64,000 nucleotides of DNA from Planctomycetota bacterium. Lineage in GTDB: Bacteria; Planctomycetota; J058. Shown one piece after another: positions 37,438 to 45,492 of this stretch (within the stretch, counting starts at the first letter, position 1; each line of letters opens with the position of its first letter). A program made the translations under genes and the position numbers. The notes beneath the pieces were generated by a model that was given only the letters and a program-made list of their open reading frames with translations, had not been told where the DNA came from and did no database searches. The stretch lies in the NCBI GenBank assembly GCA_023954375.1, contig JAMLIC010000022.1:1-64000 (forward strand), read 5' to 3'.

Positions 37438-38448
37438 TCAACCTCCGGCGTCGCCGCCCAGGGCCCGGGTGCGGTGGGGCTCATCGAGGCGACCCGCGGC
37501 GCGCCGGAGGGCCGCCGGGTCCGCCTTGCCGGCGAGCGCGGCGAGGACCTCGGCGGTCCACTCCTGGCGCAGCGTCGTGGCGGCGTCGATCGCCCGCCCC
37601 GCCTGCGCCGGCGTCAGCGGCAGCCGCGCGGCGACCTCGAGGAGGAGCTGCCGCCGCTCCGCCGGCTCGAGGCCGGCCGCCGCCGTGAGCGCGTCGTCGG
37701 CGTCGACCGGTGCCAGCGGGGCGCCGATGAGCGCCAGGAGGACGGCCGCCCGGTCGGCCGAGCGCGGCAGCTCGCGCGAGGCAGCGAGCAGGGCCTTCCC
37801 CTCCGCCGGGCCCAGCTCGGGCCGCGCCGCGAGGGCGCGCAGCGGCGGCACGAGGGCGTGGGCGACCTCCCCGCCGACCGGGATCGCGTCGGGGCCGGGG
37901 CCGAGGGCGACGTGGGCCCGGTGGACCGTGACCGCGCCGACCAGGGCCTGGAGCGACGTCGGGTGCAGCCCCTCGGCCGCCGCCGCCTGCGCCAGCAGCG
38001 CGCCGCGCGTCGAGCAGCGGTGCAGCCGCGAGAGCCCGGCGAGGACCCCGTCGACGTCCGGCGGGGACACGAGCAGCGCGGCCGCGAGCGCCGAGGCGGT
38101 CTCGGGGTCGGGGTGCGCGACGGTCCGGCCGTCAGGCAGGCGCAGGGAGACCGGCGGCTCGAGCCCGGCGAACACCCAGCGCAGCTCGCGCCCGGGGTCT
38201 CGCCCCTCGCGCGGCGGCGGGTCGGACCAGACCAGGCGCAGGACCTCGGCGCCCTCAGGCCCTGCGGCCTCCGGGTCGACGATGGCCCGACGCGCGCGCT
38301 GCCCGTCGTGGACCCACACGTCGAAGGCCGTGGGCGGCCGCACCACGAGGTCCTCGCCGGGGCGCGCGGCCACCGCGCATCCCCCGACGACCCCGAGCAG
38401 GACCCCGAGCAGGACCCCGACCAGCAGGCTCGCGACGCCCGCGCGCAT
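37438..38448 (-). CDS. Lipoprotein of unknown function
   Basis: This 336-residue protein starts with a lipoprotein signal (RAGVASLLVGVLLGVLLGVV, lipobox VVGGC near residue 25). The mature part opens with a beta-rich region (FDVWVHDGQRARRAIVD) and then becomes Ala- and Leu-rich and helical (for example DDALTAAAGLEPAERRQLL), perhaps forming repeats. I recognise no family. The ATG at 38448 follows GGAGGTG, and a TATGCT -10-like element lies upstream, back to back with the promoter of the divergent gene. Confidence 0.7.
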   Translation of the reverse strand: MRAGVASLLVGVLLGVLLGVVGGCAVAARPGEDLVVRPPTAFDVWVHDGQRARRAIVDPEAAGPEGAEVLRLVWSDPPPREGRDPGRELRWVFAGLEPPVSLRLPDGRTVAHPDPETASALAAALLVSPPDVDGVLAGLSRLHRCSTRGALLAQAAAAEGLHPTSLQALVGAVTVHRAHVALGPGPDAIPVGGEVAHALVPPLRALAARPELGPAEGKALLAASRELPRSADRAAVLLALIGAPLAPVDADDALTAAAGLEPAERRQLLLEVAARLPLTPAQAGRAIDAATTLRQEWTAEVLAALAGKADPAALRRAAGRLDEPHRTRALGGDAGG

Positions 38449-38468
38449 GCGCACCTCCGCTCCCGTCG

Positions 38469-38474
38469 AGCATA
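38469..38474 (-). promoter_or_regulatory. Candidate -10 element of the lipoprotein gene at 37438-38448
   Basis: TATGCT on the minus strand lies 20 bases before the ATG at 38448, with GGAGGTG in the leader. It is 16 bases from the -10 of the divergent gene. Confidence 0.45.
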
Positions 38475-38490
38475 CGCGCCCACCGTCCGG

Positions 38491-38496
38491 TACGCT
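38491..38496 (+). promoter_or_regulatory. -10 element giving a probable leaderless mRNA for 38503-39144
   Basis: TACGCT ends 6 bases before the GTG at 38503. The intervening GGCGGG offers no usable ribosome-site spacing. Confidence 0.4.
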
Positions 38497-38502
38497 GGCG
38501 GG

Positions 38503-39144
38503 GTGACCGACGACGCGCAGCAGGCGGCGCGACGGCGCTGGGATGAGACGGGCGCGGCGCATGACGGGCGGCGCTACCTCGCGCTCCTCTGGCGCGCCGG
38601 CGAGGAGGTCGAGGCGCTCCGCGTCGGGCTGGCGATCGGGGCCGTGCACGACGAGCGCGCGCGCCTCGCCGCCCACGTGGGGCACGTGCCGGCGCGCGAG
38701 GCGCTCGGCCTCGGCCCGCCGGCCGCCCTGCCGCTGACCGCGTGGGCGCAGCGGCTGTTCGACTGGGGGCAGGGGGCCGCGGTCCGCGCGGCCGTGGCGG
38801 CCGCGCGCGGCTGCCTCGAGCGCGCCCCCGACGAGGGCGCCGCCGCCGCCCTGGCCGCCGCCGACGCCTGGCTCGCCTGCCCCTGCCCGCGCCACCACGC
38901 GGCGGCGGAGGCGCGGTTCAACCCGCTCCGCGCGGCGCTCCCGCCCTGGGCCTGGGAGGCCGTGACGGCCGCCCACTGCCCGCCCCGGGCCTGCTGGCAC
39001 CACGTGCGCGCCCTGTCCGCCGCCGCCCACGTCGTGGGCGAGCAGGCCGTGCGTGGCGCGGCGCGGGACGCCCTCCTCGCCTGGGCGCTCGCGGCCGGCG
39101 ACCTGGCGGCGCCGCTCGAGCGCCCCTCCGTCGCCCTCCGCTGA
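38503..39144 (+). CDS. Helical protein of unknown family
   Basis: This 213-residue, Ala-rich, mostly helical protein has no signal peptide. Features are an N-terminal EALRVGLAIGAVHDERARL segment and a cluster of Cys, His and Trp residues in the second half (ACPCPRHHAAA, AAHCPPRACWHHVRAL) that could bind metal. The opposite strand is also open here for a long way, but the plus-strand product has balanced helices and the start fits a -10-like TACGCT. I recognise no family. Confidence 0.6.
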   Translation: MTDDAQQAARRRWDETGAAHDGRRYLALLWRAGEEVEALRVGLAIGAVHDERARLAAHVGHVPAREALGLGPPAALPLTAWAQRLFDWGQGAAVRAAVAAARGCLERAPDEGAAAALAAADAWLACPCPRHHAAAEARFNPLRAALPPWAWEAVTAAHCPPRACWHHVRALSAAAHVVGEQAVRGAARDALLAWALAAGDLAAPLERPSVALR

Positions 39145-39296
39145 CCCCGCTGGCGCGCCGAGCGCCTGGCCGGAGGGTCAGCGCTGTCCCGCCCGCGGCG
39201 GCCGCCGCGGGGCTCCCCGCCGGGGTGGAGGCCCCGGGGCGCCGGCCCGGAGCGTGCTCGTCCCCCAGGAGGCCCAACAACGCGGGGAGGGGCGCC

Positions 39297-40334
39297 ATGG
39301 GAGCGCTGGTCTTCAACGACCCGTGCCTGGTCGCGGTGTGGCCCGGGATGGGCTGCGTGGCCGAGATCGCGGGCGCGTATCTGACGCAGAAGCTCGCCGC
39401 CCGGCCGTTCGCCGAGATCGGGCCCGCGCCCTACTTCGACCAGCGGCAGGCGCACGTCAAGGACGGCCTCCTCCTGCCCGTGTCGCTCCCGCGGAGCGTG
39501 TTCTACGGCTGGCGCAGCCCGACCGACGGCCGCGACGTGCTGGTCCTGCTCGGCGAGGCGCAGCCGACCACCCGCGCCTGGGCGTTCTGCCAGGAGGTCG
39601 TCAGCTTCGCCCAGGCCCTCGGCGTCCGCCGGCTGTTCACGTTCTCGGCCGTGGCCTCGCCGATCGACCCGCGCGCCGACCCGCGGGTGTTCGCCTTCGC
39701 CAGCGAGCCGCGGGTCCTCGCGCAGGTGCGCCGGCTCGGGGCCGAGGTCTTCTGGGACGGCGAGGTCTCCGGCCTCAACGCCGTGCTCCTCTCGGCGGCG
39801 ATCGAGCGCGGCCTCTCGGGGGTGTGCCTCCTGGGCGAGTTCCCCTACTTCGCCAGCTCGATCCCGAACCCGAAGGCCGCGGCCGCCGTCCTGCGGACCT
39901 TCGCCTGCCTGGGGGAGGTCGAGCTCGACCTCGACGAGATCGACCAGGAGGCCCAGCGCCTCGAGCCCGAGCTGTGCGACCTGCACGACCGGCTCAAGGA
40001 GGCCATGGGCGGGAGCATGCCGGGCGAGGAGCTGCTCGACCCCGAGGTCGCGCCGGCGGAGCCCGTCGCGGAGCCGCCGGGCATCGAGGCCGAGGTGCGG
40101 ATCGACATCGTCGTGCCCGACCCCGACCCCCTCGGCGGCGGCGGGCCGCCCGACGAGGCGGCGCCCGCCGACACGCTCGCTCCGGAGACGATCGCCGAGG
40201 TCGAGGCGCTGTTCGAGGAGGCGCGCGGCGACCGCGACCGCGCCCCGGAGCTCAAGGACCTGCTCGACCGCCACGGCCTCTTCGACCGCTACGAGGACCG
40301 CTTCCTGGACCTGTTCCGGCCGCCCGGCGGCTGA
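39297..40334 (+). CDS. PAC2-family protein (paralogue A)
   Basis: This 345-residue protein has the PAC2 (proteasome assembly chaperone 2-like) fold in residues 1-225: VAVWPGMGCVAEIAGAYL, VLVLLGEAQPTTRAWAF, VRRLFTFSAVA and CLLGEFPYFASSIPNPKAA. An acidic Pro-rich linker follows, then a short C-terminal module (LKDLLDRHGLFDRYEDRFLD) shared with the second PAC2 gene. In archaea and actinobacteria such proteins are proposed ATP-grasp-linked or chaperone-like factors; the function here is unknown. The ATG follows GGGGAGGGG. No proteasome genes are in the window. The SDR gene follows after 25 bases. Confidence 0.88.
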   Translation: MGALVFNDPCLVAVWPGMGCVAEIAGAYLTQKLAARPFAEIGPAPYFDQRQAHVKDGLLLPVSLPRSVFYGWRSPTDGRDVLVLLGEAQPTTRAWAFCQEVVSFAQALGVRRLFTFSAVASPIDPRADPRVFAFASEPRVLAQVRRLGAEVFWDGEVSGLNAVLLSAAIERGLSGVCLLGEFPYFASSIPNPKAAAAVLRTFACLGEVELDLDEIDQEAQRLEPELCDLHDRLKEAMGGSMPGEELLDPEVAPAEPVAEPPGIEAEVRIDIVVPDPDPLGGGGPPDEAAPADTLAPETIAEVEALFEEARGDRDRAPELKDLLDRHGLFDRYEDRFLDLFRPPGG

Positions 40335-40359
40335 CCCGCGGGCCACGAGAGGAGGAGAC

Positions 40360-41397
40360 GTGAAGCTCACGAGGCGAGCAGGCCGCCGCGGCCTGGAGCT
40401 CGCGGCCGGCCTGGCCCTGGGCGGCCTGGCCCTGCTCGCGCGGCGCAGGCCGCTCGACCTGCGCGGGCGGGTGGTGCTGATCACCGGCGGCTCGCGCGGC
40501 CTGGGGCTCGTGCTCGCCCGTCGGTTCGCCGCCGCCGGCGCGCGCCTCGCGCTGATCGCGCGCGACCCGCTCGCGCTCGACCGCGCGGCCGCCGAGCTGC
40601 GCGCGGGCGGCGCCGAGGCGCTGCCCCTGCCCTGCGACGTCCGCGTCCGCGACCAGGTCGAGGACGCCGTGCGCCGGGTCGTGCTGGCCTTCGGCCGCCT
40701 CGACGTGCTCGTCAACGGCGCGGGCGTGATCCAGGTGGGGCCGCTCGAGCACATGACGCCCGCCGACTTCGAGGACGCCATGGCCGTGCACGCCTTCGGG
40801 CCCCTCCACACGACGCTGGCGGCGCTCCCGCACCTGCGCGCCAGCGGCGCGGGGCGCGTCGTGAACATCACCTCGATCGGCGGCAAGGTCGCCGTGCCGC
40901 ACCTCCTGCCCTACACCGCGAGCAAGTTCGCCGCGGTCGGCCTCTCGGACGGGCTGCGCGTCGAGCTGCGGCGCCAGGGCATCCGGGTGACCACCGTCTG
41001 CCCCGGGCTCATGCGGACCGGCTCCGCGCCCAACGCCCTGTTCAAGGGCCGGCACCGGGCCGAGCACGCCTGGTTCGCGCTCGGGGCGGCCCTGCCGCTC
41101 GTGTCGATCGACGCCGACCGCGCCGCGGCCCGGATCGTCCGCGCCTGCCGCCGCGGCGACGCGCGGCTGATCATCACCCCCCAGGCGAAGGCGGCCGCCC
41201 TCCTGAACGAGCTCGCCCCGGGCCTCGTCACGACCCTCCTCTCGGTCGTCAACCGCCTCCTCCCCCGCCCCGCCCCCGGCCACTCGCCCGAGACGCACCC
41301 GGGCCACGACAGCGCCTCGTTCGTCGCGCCGTCGTGGCTGACCCGCCTGGCCGACCGCGCCAGCGAGGAGAACAACGAGCTCGCGGGTCAGCGATGA
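40360..41397 (+). CDS. Short-chain dehydrogenase/reductase
   Basis: This 345-residue SDR has a short hydrophobic N-terminal leader (LELAAGLALGGLALLARR), then the classical fold: cofactor motif ITGGSRGLG, NGAG at about 120, catalytic Ser in VNITSIGG, and Tyr and Lys in YTASKFA. After the fold comes an extra ~80-residue C-terminal part with a hydrophobic patch (LVTTLLSVVNRLL) that could hold it to the membrane. Substrate unknown. The GTG is preceded by AGGAGGAG. It is probably co-transcribed with the PAC2 gene before it. Confidence 0.9.
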   Translation: MKLTRRAGRRGLELAAGLALGGLALLARRRPLDLRGRVVLITGGSRGLGLVLARRFAAAGARLALIARDPLALDRAAAELRAGGAEALPLPCDVRVRDQVEDAVRRVVLAFGRLDVLVNGAGVIQVGPLEHMTPADFEDAMAVHAFGPLHTTLAALPHLRASGAGRVVNITSIGGKVAVPHLLPYTASKFAAVGLSDGLRVELRRQGIRVTTVCPGLMRTGSAPNALFKGRHRAEHAWFALGAALPLVSIDADRAAARIVRACRRGDARLIITPQAKAAALLNELAPGLVTTLLSVVNRLLPRPAPGHSPETHPGHDSASFVAPSWLTRLADRASEENNELAGQR

Positions 41398-41459
41398 GCG
41401 GAACGAAGACTCCTCGACCAGCCTGCGCTCGCGCTCGCCATCCTCCGCCGCAGCCGCGA

Positions 41460-42938
41460 TCACACCACAGGGCGCCAGGGGCGGGCCGCCTCGAGCTGCG
41501 CCGCGAGCCGCAGGAGCGTCCCCTCCTCGCCCAGGCGCGCGGCGAACTGGACGCCCACGGGCAGCCCGTCGGGCGTCCAGCGGAGCGGGACGCTCATGGC
41601 GGGCTGGCCGCTGGCGTTGAAGGGCGCCGTGAAGGCGGCGAAGCCGTACGCCGTCGCCGCGAGCCTCTCCAGGACCCCGAGCGCCCGGAGCGCGCCGGCG
41701 GCCCCGAGGCGCGTGAGCGCCATCATGAGCGCCCGCTCGGCGCCGCGCGGGGTGAGCGCGCCCACCTCGAGCGGCGGCGTGGCGAGCGTCGGCGTCAGCA
41801 GGAGGTCGTGCCGCGCGAAGAACGGGGCCAGGACCCGGCCGGTCGCCTTGAGGTCGCGCACGGCGAGCGCGAAGTCGGCGGCCGAGTAGGCCTCGGCCAG
41901 CAGGCGCAGGACGTGGGTCCCGGGCTCCACGTCGCCGTGGCGCACGCGGCGGCCGAGGACCCGCTCGGCCGCGCGCAGGTCGGCGGCGGCCTCGCCGATG
42001 ACCATCATCACGAACGCCCGGGCGAAGGCGTCGCCGTCGAGCGGCGGGTGGGCCTCCTCGACGTCGTGGCCCAGCTCGGCGCACAGCGCCGCGGCCTCGT
42101 CGACCGCCGCGACGCACTCGGGGTGCACACCCGGCGCCGGCAGGAGCGGGCGCCGCGTGAAGGCGATCCGCAGCCGCCCGGGCGGCGCCCCGACCTCCTC
42201 CAGGAACGGCCGCGGCGGCGGCGGCGCCACGTAGGGGGCGCCCGGGTCGGGCCCGTGCGTCGCGTCGAGGACCGCGGCGGAGTCGCGCACGCTCCGCGTG
42301 AGCACGTGCTCCACCGCGCAGCCCTGCCAGTGGTCGACGGCCTCGGGCCCCGTGGGCGTCCGGCCGCGCGACGGCTTGAGCCCGAACAGGCCGCAGCAGG
42401 AGGCCGGGATGCGGATCGACCCGCCCCCGTCGCCGCCGCTGGCCAGCGGCACGACCCCCGCCGCGACCATGGCCGCCGACCCCCCGCTGGAGCCGCCCGG
42501 CGTCCGCGAGGGGTCCCAGGGGTTGCGCGCCGGCCCGTAGGCCTCGGGCTCGGTCACGGGCAGGAGGCCCAGCTCGGGCGTGCTCGTGCGGCCGACGACG
42601 ATGAGCCCGGCGCGTCGCCAGCGGCGCACGAGCTCCGTGTCGCACGCGGCGGCGTGGCCCCGCCACAGGCGGCTGCCGCAGGTGGTGCTCTCGCCCTGGA
42701 GCGCGCCCAGCAGGTCCTTGACGAGGAACGGGACGCCCGCGAGGGGCCCCTCGAGCGGCCCCTGCGCCTCCGACCGCGCCGCCGCCGCGCGCACGGCGAC
42801 GACGGCGTTCAGCCGCGGGTTCGTCGCCTCGATGCGCGCCAGCGCCTCGTCGACGAGCTCGCGCGGGCTGACCTGGCCCGCGCGCACGAGCGCGGCGAGC
42901 CCGAGGGCGTCATGGTCGGCGTAGTCCGGGAGGCTCAC
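41460..42938 (-). CDS. Amidase signature family enzyme
   Basis: This 492-residue enzyme has the amidase signature core: catalytic Lys in [15 protein letters not shown] (about residue 75), the glycine/serine stretch [15 protein letters not shown] with cis-Ser, and the nucleophile Ser in [14 protein letters not shown]. It opens like GatA-type and aryl-amide amidases. It lacks the GatB partner and other gat genes, so it is more likely a general amide hydrolase than a tRNA amidotransferase subunit. The GTG at 42938 is 8 bases after TATGAT. It lies downstream of the USP gene but probably has its own promoter. Confidence 0.92.
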   Translation of the reverse strand: MSLPDYADHDALGLAALVRAGQVSPRELVDEALARIEATNPRLNAVVAVRAAAARSEAQGPLEGPLAGVPFLVKDLLGALQGESTTCGSRLWRGHAAACDTELVRRWRRAGLIVVGRTSTPELGLLPVTEPEAYGPARNPWDPSRTPGGSSGGSAAMVAAGVVPLASGGDGGGSIRIPASCCGLFGLKPSRGRTPTGPEAVDHWQGCAVEHVLTRSVRDSAAVLDATHGPDPGAPYVAPPPPRPFLEEVGAPPGRLRIAFTRRPLLPAPGVHPECVAAVDEAAALCAELGHDVEEAHPPLDGDAFARAFVMMVIGEAAADLRAAERVLGRRVRHGDVEPGTHVLRLLAEAYSAADFALAVRDLKATGRVLAPFFARHDLLLTPTLATPPLEVGALTPRGAERALMMALTRLGAAGALRALGVLERLAATAYGFAAFTAPFNASGQPAMSVPLRWTPDGLPVGVQFAARLGEEGTLLRLAAQLEAARPWRPVV

Positions 42939-42946
42939 GCGGCGCG

Positions 42947-42952
42947 ATCATA
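42947..42952 (-). promoter_or_regulatory. -10 element giving a probable leaderless amidase mRNA
   Basis: TATGAT on the minus strand ends 8 bases before the GTG at 42938, preceded by GGCGGGCG. The same GGCGGGCGTAT text precedes the NRDE gene promoter. Confidence 0.5.
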
Positions 42953-42980
42953 CGCCCGCCCGGGCCCGCGCCGGGCCTGC

Positions 42981-43844
42981 TCAGGCCCCGGGGGGCGCCC
43001 CGGCGCGCACGAGGAGGAGCGGCGTCGTGCAGTGCCGCACGACCTGCTCGGCGACCGACCCGAACCACCAGCGGGACGCGCCGCCGCGGCCGTGCGTGGT
43101 CATCGCCACGAGGTCGCAGTCGCGCGCGGCGCGGAGCACCTCGATCGGGACCACGCCGTGCGCGGTCATCACGCTCGTCGGCGCGCCCGCCCGCGTCAGC
43201 CGCGCGCGGGGCCCCTCCACGAGCGCCTCGAGCGCGCGGGGGTCCGTCGGCGACGCCACGAGCGGCGTGGGCGCGAGCGTGTACTCGTAGGGCTCGACCG
43301 TCAGGAGGAGCACCTCCGACCCGTAGACGCGGGCCAGCCGCTCGACGTGCGGCAGGACCTCGGCGGCGAGGTCCGAGCCGTCGAGGGGCACGAGGATGCG
43401 CCGGAAGGGCGGCGTCGGCGCGCCCTCGGCGCCGGCCAGGACGTCGGGGTTGCAGAGGAGCACCGGCGCCGACGCGTGGCGCAGGACGCGCTCCGCGGTG
43501 CTCCCGCGCACGAGGCGCGACACGCCGCTCCGGCCGTGCGTCGCCATGGCCAGGTAGTCGGGGCGCAGGGCGCGCGAGAACGCCAGGATCTGCTCGGCCG
43601 GGTCGCCGCGGACGAGCTTGGCCTGGCAGCGGAGCCCCTCGCGCTCGAGCCGGTCCTGGAGCCGCTGCAGCGCCGCGCCGGCCTCGTCCGCCTCGACCTC
43701 CACGTCGGCGAGCGTGCCGCGCGAGGGCACGACCCGCAGGAGCACGACGCTCGCCTCGAGCGCGTCGATCAGCGGCCGCGCCGGGCCGAGGACCTTCTCG
43801 GCCAGCGACGACCCATCGACCGGCACCAGGACCGTTCCGGACAT
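42981..43844 (-). CDS. Tandem universal stress protein
   Basis: This 287-residue protein has two UspA domains. The first (about 1-145) has TVLVPVDGSSLAEK and the ATP-type motif THGRSGVSRLVRGSTAERV. The second (about 155-285) has RILVPLDGSDLAAEV and THGRGGASRWWFGSVAEQVV. Both keep the Gly-rich nucleotide motif, so ATP binding is likely. The ATG at 43844 is 7 bases after the PAC2 stop; a GTG at 43859 overlapping that stop is also possible. It forms an operon with the PAC2 gene before it. Confidence 0.93.
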   Translation of the reverse strand: MSGTVLVPVDGSSLAEKVLGPARPLIDALEASVVLLRVVPSRGTLADVEVEADEAGAALQRLQDRLEREGLRCQAKLVRGDPAEQILAFSRALRPDYLAMATHGRSGVSRLVRGSTAERVLRHASAPVLLCNPDVLAGAEGAPTPPFRRILVPLDGSDLAAEVLPHVERLARVYGSEVLLLTVEPYEYTLAPTPLVASPTDPRALEALVEGPRARLTRAGAPTSVMTAHGVVPIEVLRAARDCDLVAMTTHGRGGASRWWFGSVAEQVVRHCTTPLLLVRAGAPPGA

Positions 43845-43851
43845 GCTCGCC

Positions 43852-44865
43852 TCACTCACCGCAGCGGAAGAGGTCCAGGAAGCGGTCCTCGTAACGCTTG
43901 AAGAGCCCCCGCCGGTCCAGCTCCGCCTTGAGCTCGAGCGCCTTGTCGCGGTCGCGCCGGGCCGCCTCGAACAGGGCGTCGATCCGCCGCCGCTCGTCGC
44001 GGTCGACCGGGTCCGCCGGGGGGTCGTCGTCGTCGTCCGGCTCCTCGTCGAGCGCCGCCTCGTCCGCCCGGTCGAGCGGCTGCGCGAGGGCCTCGGCCCC
44101 GGCCAGCGGGTCGGGCTGCGACCACGGGTCGGGCGGCGGGTTGACCACCGGCGGGTCGGGCGACCGCTGGAGCCGCTCGAGCAGCTCGAGCAGCCGCTCC
44201 TCGACGACCTCCGCCTGCTCGTCGATCTCCGACAGGTCCAGCTCGACGCGCGACAGCTGCATGAAGGTGCGCAGCACCGAGCTGGCCGGCTTCGGGTTGG
44301 GGACGGTGCTCGCGAAGTAGGGGAACTCGCCCAGGAGGCACGCGCCGGGGATCCCGCGGGCCGCGCCCGCGGCCAGGAGCACGCCGTTGAGGCCGCTGAT
44401 CTCCCCCTCCGAGAGCAGCTCCACCCGCAGGCCCCGCAGCTCCTCGCGCAGGCTGGCGTGCGTGGCCACGCCGAAGACGCGCGGCGCCGAGAGCGGGTGG
44501 CTCGGGGTGGCCATGGCGGCGAACGTGACGATCCGCCGCACCCCGAGCTCCTGCGCCGTCCCGAGGAGCTCCTCGCAGAAGGCGTAGCCCTGCCCGCCGG
44601 GCTGCGCATCGCTGGTGAAGATCACGAGGTCGCGCCGGCCGGCTGGGTCCTTCCACGCGTAGAGGGTGCTCCGCGGCAGCTCCGCCGGGAGCACCAGGCC
44701 GTCCTTGACCTTGACCTGCTGGACGTCGAAGTAAGCATCAGGGAGCACCTGAGCCACGGGCATCGCGCCAAGCTTCTCCAGGAGATAGGTGCCCGCGAGC
44801 AGCGCGACCCCCCCCATCCCGGGCCAGGCGGCCACGAGCCAGGGGTCGCTCAGGTGAACGGCCAT
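43852..44865 (-). CDS. PAC2-family protein (paralogue B)
   Basis: This 337-residue paralogue of the PAC2 protein at 39297-40334 shows the same blocks: VAAWPGMGGVALLAGTYLL, KVKDGLVLPAELPRSTLY, VRRIVTFAAMA, CLLGEFPYFASTVPNPKPA, then a Pro- and Asp-rich linker and the C-terminal module LKAELDRRGLFKRYEDRFLD. The order and length of parts match paralogue A, so they arose by duplication. The ATG at 44865 was chosen because the family match begins there. It is followed by the USP gene. The divergent CBS gene starts 152 bases away. Confidence 0.88.
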   Translation of the reverse strand: MAVHLSDPWLVAAWPGMGGVALLAGTYLLEKLGAMPVAQVLPDAYFDVQQVKVKDGLVLPAELPRSTLYAWKDPAGRRDLVIFTSDAQPGGQGYAFCEELLGTAQELGVRRIVTFAAMATPSHPLSAPRVFGVATHASLREELRGLRVELLSEGEISGLNGVLLAAGAARGIPGACLLGEFPYFASTVPNPKPASSVLRTFMQLSRVELDLSEIDEQAEVVEERLLELLERLQRSPDPPVVNPPPDPWSQPDPLAGAEALAQPLDRADEAALDEEPDDDDDPPADPVDRDERRRIDALFEAARRDRDKALELKAELDRRGLFKRYEDRFLDLFRCGE

Positions 44866-45017
44866 CGGCGCCTCTTGGCCCCCTCGCCGCGGCCCAACGC
44901 ACATCGCGCGCCAGGGTGCTCGCGCCGTGGCGAGCAGGGAACTTGCCCCGGCGCGCCAGGCGCCGCCTTTGCATTGGAGTCGCGCAGGGGGCGCTCCAGG
45001 GCGCCGGAGGTGCGGCG

Positions 45018-45470
45018 ATGGCCAGGATCGAGACCTACGAGCCGACGCGGGTGGGACGCTGGATGTCCGGGGATGTGGTCACGATCGACCCAAGGGCGAC
45101 CGTCCACGAGGCGCTCGAGGTCATGAGCGACCACCGGATCCGTCACCTGCCGGTCGTCGACGACGCGGGCGCGCTCATCGGGATCCTCTCCAACCGCGAC
45201 GCCGTGCGCTGCGCCGTGCAGCCCTCCCCGCGCAAGGGCTGGGAGCCCGCCCGCCACGTGAAGGTGCAGGAGGTGATGACCACCGGCCAGCTGCACTGCG
45301 TGAGCCCCGGCGCCCTCGTCCTCGACGCCGCCGAGCTCATCTGCCGCGAGAAGGTCAGCGCCCTGCCGGTCGTGCAGGGCAAGAAGCTGCTCGGGATCGT
45401 CAGCAGCGAGGACCTCCTCTGGGCGCTCCTCGACGAGCTCGGGCGGCGCGAGGGCGAAGAGGAGGTGTGA
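45018..45470 (+). CDS. Tandem CBS domain protein
   Basis: This 150-residue protein consists of two CBS motifs: VGRWMSGDVVTIDPRATVHE with HLPVVDDAGALIGILSNRD, and VQEVMTTGQLHCVSPGA with ALPVVQGKKLLGIVSSED. CBS pairs bind adenine nucleotides and usually regulate a partner; none is fused here. The ATG at 45018 follows CCGGAGGTG; a longer upstream frame lacks CBS character. The divergent USP/PAC2 operon may share its context, as in many stress-linked clusters. Confidence 0.92.
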   Translation: MARIETYEPTRVGRWMSGDVVTIDPRATVHEALEVMSDHRIRHLPVVDDAGALIGILSNRDAVRCAVQPSPRKGWEPARHVKVQEVMTTGQLHCVSPGALVLDAAELICREKVSALPVVQGKKLLGIVSSEDLLWALLDELGRREGEEEV

Positions 45471-45492
45471 CCCGCTGCGCCGAGCAGCCGCG

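Noticed and set aside
38503-39030. Minus-strand extension of the lipoprotein gene through this region
   Set aside because: The lipoprotein has a clear signal, ribosome site and -10 at 38448-38474, and the extension is Gly- and Arg-rich without motifs.
41460-42938. GatA subunit of the tRNA amidotransferase
   Set aside because: The amidase core fits, but no gatB or gatC is nearby and the C-terminal half does not have GatA-specific features I recognise.
43845-43859. GTG start of the universal stress protein overlapping the PAC2 stop
   Set aside because: Possible, but the ATG at 43844 begins exactly at the Usp fold and leaves normal spacing.
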